NCBI GenBank assembly: GCA_030539985.1
Contig: JAUNXD010000011.1
Span: 1-17,576 of the forward strand
Direction: 5' to 3'
DNA from: Methanobrevibacter sp.
GTDB lineage: Archaea > Methanobacteriota > Methanobacteria > Methanobacteriales > Methanobacteriaceae
DNA length: 17,576 nucleotides
A program made the translations under genes and the position numbers. The notes below the pieces were generated by a model. The model was not told the origin of the DNA. It searched no databases and was given only the letters and a program-made list of their open reading frames with translations. Positions 13,267-17,576 of the stretch are shown here, one piece after another; the first letter of the stretch is position 1, and each line of letters starts with the position of its first letter.

Positions 13267-14550
13267 ATGGATTTAAATATTAAAGTAAACGATAAAAACC
13301 ACCTTGATATCGGTGGAGCAGATGCAATTGACATTGCTGAAGAATTTGGAACTCCGACCTATGTGATTGATGAAGCGAGAATAAGAGACAACTATAACAG
13401 ATTTTATTCAGCTTTTACTAAATATTATTCTGATTTCAAAGTATTTTACGCGTGTAAAGCAAATACCAACCTTGCAGTGATGAAAATATTAGAGTCTGAA
13501 GGCTGCTGCATTGATGCGGTTTCACCAGGTGAGGTTCACATTGCAAAAATGACCGGATTTTCAGGAGACAGAATCCTCTTTACCGGTAACAACATAACCA
13601 ATGATGAATTGAAATTCGTACACGATGAAGGCGCAGTACTTAACATCGATTCAGTGTCAGCTCTTAAAAGACTTTCACAAGTCGTTGATCCGGAAGGATT
13701 AAAAATATCATTCAGGGTAAATCCTATGGTAGGTGCGGGACACCACGATCACTGTATTACCGGTGGAGTAATGAGTAAATTTGGTATTATGGATAATGAA
13801 GCTGTTGAAGTTTATGAAATGGCAAAAGAATTAGGTTTCAATCCAATCGGTATGCACTCACACATAGGATCAGGTATTCTTGACCCTGAACCGTTTAAAT
13901 TGGCTATCGAATCCACAATGGACATTGCCGGAAAAGTCCATGAGGAAGCTGGAATCGACTTTGAATTCGTTGATTTTGGTGGAGGGGTAGGCATTCCATA
14001 CACTCCTGAAGAAAGCATTGTTGATTTGGACAAATTCGCTGAAGTTAACATCGGTCTTTTCAAAGAAAAACTTGAACAGTATGACATGGGCAACCCTACA
14101 ATGTACCTTGAACCTGGAAGATACCTTGTTGGAGATTCCAGCGTACTTTTAGTAACCGTCAACAGCGTAAAACAAAGCTACAGAAAATTCATTGGAGTTG
14201 ACGCAGGTTTCCACACACTTTTAAGGCCTGCAATGTATGATTCATACCACCACATCGTAAATGCAAGCAAAATGGATGCTCCAAATGCTCAGGAAGTTGA
14301 TATTGCAGGAAACGTTTGCGAATCTGGGGATCTGTTTGCACGTGACAGGCCTATGCCTGAAGTTGAAGAGGGCGACGTCTTGGGTATCCTTAATGCAGGA
14401 GCATACGGATTTACAATGTCTTCCAACTACAATTCAAGACCTTTAGCTTCTGAAATTCTTGTGACTGATGGCAAATGCTCAATTGTACGTGAAAGAGAAA
14501 CCTTTGAAGATTTATATGCAAAACAAAGCATTCCACCACACTTAAAATAA
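13267..14550 (+). CDS. lysA: Diaminopimelate decarboxylase LysA
   Basis: Last step of lysine synthesis by the diaminopimelate route: PLP-dependent decarboxylation of meso-diaminopimelate. The 427-residue product is an alanine-racemase-fold barrel plus beta domain. The PLP Lys is K64 in FYACKANTN, and the barrel carries GMHSHIGSG (195-203) and FVDFGGGVGIP. EPGR at 282-285 binds the cofactor phosphate region, and CESGD at 351-355 supplies the active-site Cys C351 across the dimer. Y380 in GAYGFTMSSNYN completes the site. ATG 13267 follows AGGAG at 13254-13258. dapF begins 9 bases after the stop, so the two last lysine genes form an operon. Methanobacteriales have pseudomurein without diaminopimelate, so the pathway here serves lysine. 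Confidence 0.96.
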   Translation: MDLNIKVNDKNHLDIGGADAIDIAEEFGTPTYVIDEARIRDNYNRFYSAFTKYYSDFKVFYACKANTNLAVMKILESEGCCIDAVSPGEVHIAKMTGFSGDRILFTGNNITNDELKFVHDEGAVLNIDSVSALKRLSQVVDPEGLKISFRVNPMVGAGHHDHCITGGVMSKFGIMDNEAVEVYEMAKELGFNPIGMHSHIGSGILDPEPFKLAIESTMDIAGKVHEEAGIDFEFVDFGGGVGIPYTPEESIVDLDKFAEVNIGLFKEKLEQYDMGNPTMYLEPGRYLVGDSSVLLVTVNSVKQSYRKFIGVDAGFHTLLRPAMYDSYHHIVNASKMDAPNAQEVDIAGNVCESGDLFARDRPMPEVEEGDVLGILNAGAYGFTMSSNYNSRPLASEILVTDGKCSIVRERETFEDLYAKQSIPPHLK

Positions 14551-14559
14551 GTTGATAAT

Positions 14560-15420
14560 ATGGTAGATTTAAAAGGATTAAGATTTTCAAAAATGCATGG
14601 AATAGGCAATGACTTTCCAATAATCGATGAAAGCAAAGAGGAAGTCATCAGCGAAGCTGATAAGCCGGAAGCATGCAGAATGCTATGTCACAGAAACTTC
14701 GGTGTCGGAGGTGACGGAGTGCTGTTTGTTGAACCGTCTGATGTAGCTGACATTGGATACAGAATGTTCAATCCGGATGGAAGCGAAGCTGAAATGTGCG
14801 GAAATGGTATCAGATGCTTCGGTGATTTTGTTTACAGAAAAGGCATTTTAAAGCAGGAAAAGATGACTGTTGAGACAAGGGCAGGAATTAAAACAATTGA
14901 AATCACTCTTGAAGATGGCGAACCTGCACTTTTCAAGGTAGATATGGGATTGTCAACATTCAAAACTCCCGAAATACCAATGACCAGTGATGAGGATGAA
15001 TTTTTAGATGGCGAACTGGACGTGCTGGATACCAAATTCAACCTTACAGCAATCAGCGTTGGAAATCCTCATGCAATCATCTTTGTCGATGATGTGGATG
15101 CCATTGACATTAACAAATACGGCCCTGCCATCGAGGCACATGAAGTTTTCCCTGAAAAAATCAACGTCCACTTTGTTGAAGTGATAAGTAAAAACGAAGG
15201 TAAAATGATTACATGGGAGAGAGGCGCTGGCGTTACACTTGCATGCGGAACCGGTGCAACTTCCACTGCAATTTCAGGCTATAAGCTTGGCTTGTTTGAT
15301 GAAAACATTTTGCTTCACTTGCCTGGCGGAGATTTGAAATTCCAAGTTTATAAAAAAGATGATGCTCTCGGAGCCTTTATGGAAGGTCCGGCAGAGCTTG
15401 TCTATGACGGAGAATTCTAA
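14560..15420 (+). CDS. dapF: Diaminopimelate epimerase DapF
   Basis: Converts LL-diaminopimelate to the meso form, the substrate of LysA just upstream, by a cofactor-free two-base mechanism. Both catalytic cysteines are in place: C80 in EAEMCGNGIR and C229 in LACGTGATST, one from each half of the pseudo-symmetric fold. The N-terminus FSKMHGIGNDF with the later FGVGGDGVLF and VGNPHAIIF are family signatures, and 286 residues is a normal length. The start at 14560 follows GTTGAT. The C-terminal codons and stop are embedded in a perfect hairpin, and the convergent small membrane protein gene ends 8 bases beyond. The operon lysA-dapF covers the last two lysine steps. Confidence 0.96.
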   Translation: MVDLKGLRFSKMHGIGNDFPIIDESKEEVISEADKPEACRMLCHRNFGVGGDGVLFVEPSDVADIGYRMFNPDGSEAEMCGNGIRCFGDFVYRKGILKQEKMTVETRAGIKTIEITLEDGEPALFKVDMGLSTFKTPEIPMTSDEDEFLDGELDVLDTKFNLTAISVGNPHAIIFVDDVDAIDINKYGPAIEAHEVFPEKINVHFVEVISKNEGKMITWERGAGVTLACGTGATSTAISGYKLGLFDENILLHLPGGDLKFQVYKKDDALGAFMEGPAELVYDGEF

Positions 15421-15443
15421 ATTCTCCATTAATTTCTTTTTCT
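15409..15443 (+). terminator. dapF terminator: stop-codon hairpin plus T tract
   Basis: GGAGAATT (15409-15416) and AATTCTCC (15420-15427) form a perfect 8-base-pair stem with loop CTA (15417-15419), and the dapF stop TAA spans the loop and arm. TTTCTTTTTCT follows at 15433-15443 and belongs to the final Arg-Lys-Arg-Asn codons of the convergent membrane protein gene. Read on the minus strand the hairpin lacks a T tract. Confidence 0.6.
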
Positions 15444-15587
15444 GTATAATCCGAATGCTATATCGACCACACCCAAAATGATTACCAGAATCATCAGGAT
15501 GCTCATTTCCTTTCTTGCATATGAAAACAGCAATGCAAGTATTATTAAACCTACTCCTACGAGTACTGATTGTTTCCATGGTTCCAT
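15429..15587 (-). CDS. Small two-helix membrane protein, unknown function
   Basis: A 52-residue protein with two hydrophobic segments, about residues 7-23 and 28-47, joined by a short basic loop (SYARKEM) and ending in a basic tail (LYRKRN). The positive loop and tail suggest a hairpin topology; the charges compete, so orientation is uncertain. ATG 15587 (MEPWKQ) follows a clear GGTGAT binding site. A longer frame to 15614 would add nine residues that include this site and is rejected. It starts 10 bases after the Mtq2-like gene stop and is the last gene of the DUF655-rsmA-mtq2 run. I do not recognise a family. The ribosome binding site and operon placement argue that it is a real gene. Confidence 0.75.
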   Translation of the reverse strand: MEPWKQSVLVGVGLIILALLFSYARKEMSILMILVIILGVVDIAFGLYRKRN

Positions 15588-15597
15588 TTTATCACCT

Positions 15598-16182
15598 TTA
15601 AATTTTATAAGCATTAATTAAAGTAATGTCTTCAAAAAAGAAATGTTCTGAAGCTTTTATTTCTGCAATAAATCCTAATTCGTCAAGTTTGCTTAGCGTC
15701 TCCTCATTGCCCGAAAGTGAAGACTGTATCAGCTGGACAATTCCTCCATCATTTAAATGATTTCCCGCTTCATTTAAAAAAACATCAATGACTTTCCTAC
15801 CATTTAATCCACCATCGAATGCATAATTTATAGTGTCCTCAAGAACTTCACCTTCTTCGGTAGGTAGATATGGAGTATTAAATAAAATTACATCAAACTT
15901 TCTGTTTTCAACAGGTTCGAACATATTACCGAACAGGATTTCGACATTTTCAATATTGTTCTCCTGGAAGTTTTTGCCTGCAAGTTCACATGCGTCAAAA
16001 TTGATGTCGGTTACCGTGATGCGGTCGGTCAGCCTTGAGGCATACATTGCAACGATTCCTGAACCGGTCCCTATTTCCAGAACGCTTTGGCCTTTCTTTA
16101 TTTCCAAATTGTCCGCCAGTAAATAACTGTCTTCTGCTGGAACATAAACATTTTTATGAGTATTAATAATAAAATCGGCCAT
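15598..16182 (-). CDS. HemK2/Mtq2-like protein glutamine N5-methyltransferase
   Basis: Class I SAM methyltransferase of the HemK2/Mtq2 group. Archaeal relatives are thought to methylate the GGQ glutamine of release factor aRF1, with Trm112 as activating partner. The 194-residue product opens with VYVPAEDSYLLADNL, typical of this group, then SAM motif I LEIGTGSG at 35-42, an acidic residue D59 (VTDIN), and the substrate motif at 102-105. That motif reads NTPY where NPPY is usual (FNTPYLPTEEGE). The start is ATG 16182 after GAGTGAT; an in-frame TTG at 16197 would add five residues inside rsmA and is rejected. It begins 4 bases after the rsmA stop. Another class I methyltransferase substrate cannot be excluded. 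No Trm112 gene is in the window. Confidence 0.85.
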   Translation of the reverse strand: MADFIINTHKNVYVPAEDSYLLADNLEIKKGQSVLEIGTGSGIVAMYASRLTDRITVTDINFDACELAGKNFQENNIENVEILFGNMFEPVENRKFDVILFNTPYLPTEEGEVLEDTINYAFDGGLNGRKVIDVFLNEAGNHLNDGGIVQLIQSSLSGNEETLSKLDELGFIAEIKASEHFFFEDITLINAYKI

Positions 16183-16186
16183 AAAA

Positions 16187-17059
16187 TCACTCTTCAAAAA
16201 TCGGGTTCAGTTTTTGTGACAGGAAAAGGATCTCCTCAGGGGTGAGCACAACGACTCTCTTTTTGAGATATTCCTCAATCTTTTCATCATCAATGTCATT
16301 CAGTCTCTTTTTCAGGACCTTCTTGTCAATGTTGCTTATGATATGCCTTGAGTCAATCAAAGCATTTCTGATTTTCTTGTTTCTATGCTGAAACAGTGCT
16401 TTTGTGAATTTAGAATAAGTTTTAAAGTCTTCATCAGTGATAATATTCTCTTTTGGTGTCAGTTTTACAACAGTTGAGTCTATTTGCGGTTTTGGAATGA
16501 AACTCTCGTTGCTGACTTCAGTCAATTTTTCAACGTCACATCTAAAATAAAGCATTGCGGAAAGTCTTGAATAGTCTTTGGTTGCGACTTTACCATTCAT
16601 TCGGCTGGCAAATTCTTTCTGATACATCAGAATTGCCAAATCAAAATCATAGTTTAGGAATTTAAAAGTAATTGGTGATGAAATTTGATAAGGTAGATTG
16701 GAGATGATTTTGTTGAATTTGGGAAATTCAACTTTCACGGCATCATCATTAATCAGTTCTACGTTATCTATTTTTTCGTCCTTAAGTCTGTTGGCCAGTA
16801 TCTCACAGATTCTTTCATCCTGTTCGATGGCTATAACCTTTTTAGCTTTTTTGGCAAGTTCAATTGTCAAAGTGCCAATTCCGGTACCGATTTCCAAAAC
16901 AATGTCATCCTTTGTGACATTTCCAAAGTTAACAATCTGGTCCCTTTTATTCTTATCTATCAGATAATTCTGACCAAGATTCTTATTTAACTTTATACCA
17001 TACTGGTTTAGAATGTCTTTTGTTGTTTTAGATAAGGATGGGGAATTTTCACTAGTCAA
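16187..17059 (-). CDS. rsmA: rRNA adenine N6-dimethyltransferase RsmA/KsgA
   Basis: Dimethylates two adjacent adenines in the 3'-terminal hairpin loop of 16S rRNA during small-subunit maturation. The 290-residue product has the conserved GQNYLID at 29-35, SAM motif LEIGTGIGTLT at 55-65, acidic E79 (IEQDE), D106 (NDDA) and the catalytic NLPY at 121-124, then FIPKPQIDSTVV and the C-terminal basic domain. No ATG is available. I choose TTG 17059 because AGTGATAAA lies just before it, the same layout as the GTGAT sites of srp54 and the Mtq2-like gene. A TTG at 17110 would add 17 residues and overlap the DUF655 gene without a binding site. It lies 8 bases after the DUF655 stop and is tightly linked to the Mtq2-like gene. 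Confidence 0.93.
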   Translation of the reverse strand: MTSENSPSLSKTTKDILNQYGIKLNKNLGQNYLIDKNKRDQIVNFGNVTKDDIVLEIGTGIGTLTIELAKKAKKVIAIEQDERICEILANRLKDEKIDNVELINDDAVKVEFPKFNKIISNLPYQISSPITFKFLNYDFDLAILMYQKEFASRMNGKVATKDYSRLSAMLYFRCDVEKLTEVSNESFIPKPQIDSTVVKLTPKENIITDEDFKTYSKFTKALFQHRNKKIRNALIDSRHIISNIDKKVLKKRLNDIDDEKIEEYLKKRVVVLTPEEILFLSQKLNPIFEE

Positions 17060-17067
17060 TTTATCAC

Positions 17068-17576
17068 TTATCTTGATCTTGGAGCTCTTGGAGGTTGTGT
17101 AAATAGGCAATATTTATTTTTACCTCTTTTCGGGGCTGATGTGTCAAGTTCCTGTTTTACCCTATTTACAATCATGCCTGCAGGATCTGCCAATGTAGGG
17201 AGTCTTTCGGAAATGTCCTCAAAGCTTTCAAATGGTTTTTCTTCCCTGGCTTTGATAATATCTCCCATGTATTTCTTACCAATTCCCGGAATTAATTCAA
17301 GTGAATGAAGCCTTAAGCTTAATGCGTCGGTTTCATTGAAAAATTTAACAAATCTTTCTTCATTAGCCTCAACAATATCACGAATAGCATAATCCAATTC
17401 GATTCTGCTGGTTGCTGTCAAGTTTTCATAATCCAATTTTCCAAGAACTCTGTATATTTTATCTCTTTTTCCTTTTCCAATATATACAGTATCTTGTATT
17501 TCTAAATCAACACCATTTTTTGGAGCTAATTCAAGTAAAGTGAATTGTTCTGTACCAATAGCTTGAGCAATAGGTT
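17068..17576 (-). CDS. DUF655 family protein, N-terminus beyond window
   Basis: The frame is open from the right edge down to a TAA at 17068-17070, so the start lies outside; the TTG at 17436 is an internal Leu. About 168 residues are visible. The first visible part (IGTEQFTLLELAPKNGVDLE, then DTVYIGKGKRDKIYRVLG) looks like a small beta-barrel, and the second half has a helix-hairpin-helix segment (LELIPGIGKKYMGDIIKARE) plus SFEDISERLP, indicating nucleic-acid binding. This is the layout I know for the archaeal DUF655 family, whose function is not established. Its position directly before rsmA, and before an Mtq2-like gene, hints at a role in ribosome or RNA biology, an inference only. The basic, proline-containing tail (RGKNKYCLFTQPPRAPRSR) ends 8 bases before the rsmA start. 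Confidence 0.85.
   Translation of the reverse strand, partial: PIAQAIGTEQFTLLELAPKNGVDLEIQDTVYIGKGKRDKIYRVLGKLDYENLTATSRIELDYAIRDIVEANEERFVKFFNETDALSLRLHSLELIPGIGKKYMGDIIKAREEKPFESFEDISERLPTLADPAGMIVNRVKQELDTSAPKRGKNKYCLFTQPPRAPRSR

Noticed and set aside
17068..17436. Complete 122-codon gene starting at TTG 17436
   Set aside because: The frame stays open to the window edge and the upstream translation continues the DUF655 domain, so the TTG is an internal Leu codon.
1..17576. Search for CRISPR arrays, insertion sequences, tRNA or rRNA genes and toxin-antitoxin or defence genes
   Set aside because: No spaced repeat array, transposase, tRNA-like cloverleaf or recognisable defence protein is visible; gene content is core metabolism and information processing.

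Overview
The window is ordinary chromosomal housekeeping DNA from a methanogenic archaeon of the Methanobacteriales, most likely Methanobrevibacter or a close relative. Reasons: archaeal-type information genes (Rpo11, TFS, Csl4, SRP54, Pus10, Sec61-beta, Dph2, archaeal hpt), AT-rich sequence with very AT-rich spacers holding TATA-like boxes, and GGTGAT- or GGAG-type ribosome binding sites. I see no rRNA or tRNA gene, CRISPR array, insertion sequence or phage gene. No gap between genes exceeds about 135 bases. The genus call is an inference from gene content, not from a database search.

Layout. Positions 1-3602 (minus strand) hold two promoter-separated units: hpt-dph2, and csl4-rpo11-nudix-TFS followed by an acidic protein cut by the window edge. 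These cover purine salvage, diphthamide formation on aEF2, the RNA exosome cap and RNA polymerase. A divergent promoter region at 3603-3689 leads to the plus-strand block 3690-10481: srp54, pus10, moaC, the small secG (Sec61-beta) gene, hisF, an OGG1-type DNA glycosylase overlapping hisF by 4 bases, a VOC-fold protein and a 14-helix MFS exporter. Minus-strand 10482-11409 holds a secreted protein and a cyclophilin. Then come argD (plus), a second NUDIX hydrolase (minus) and lysA-dapF (plus). From 17576 down to 15429 on the minus strand lie a DUF655 protein (cut by the edge), rRNA dimethyltransferase RsmA/KsgA, an Mtq2/HemK2-like methyltransferase and a 52-residue membrane protein.

Functional themes: protein targeting and export (SRP54, Sec61-beta), rRNA, tRNA and protein modification (RsmA, Mtq2-like, Pus10, Dph2), and amino-acid synthesis (hisF, argD, lysA, dapF).

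I did not find a novel defence or mobile system. The most unusual signal is structural. All three convergent gene junctions, and also the secG 3' end, carry a near-perfect hairpin built over a stop codon. In two of the convergent pairs the A-rich codons for the Lys/Arg tail of one membrane protein supply the oligo-T tract next to the hairpin of the opposing gene. Other points worth a look are a 13-base direct repeat spaced exactly 21 bases between the secreted protein and argD, a palindrome between nudix and lysA, an NTPY motif in place of NPPY in the Mtq2-like enzyme, and several starts that must be moved inward, including a TTG start for RsmA.
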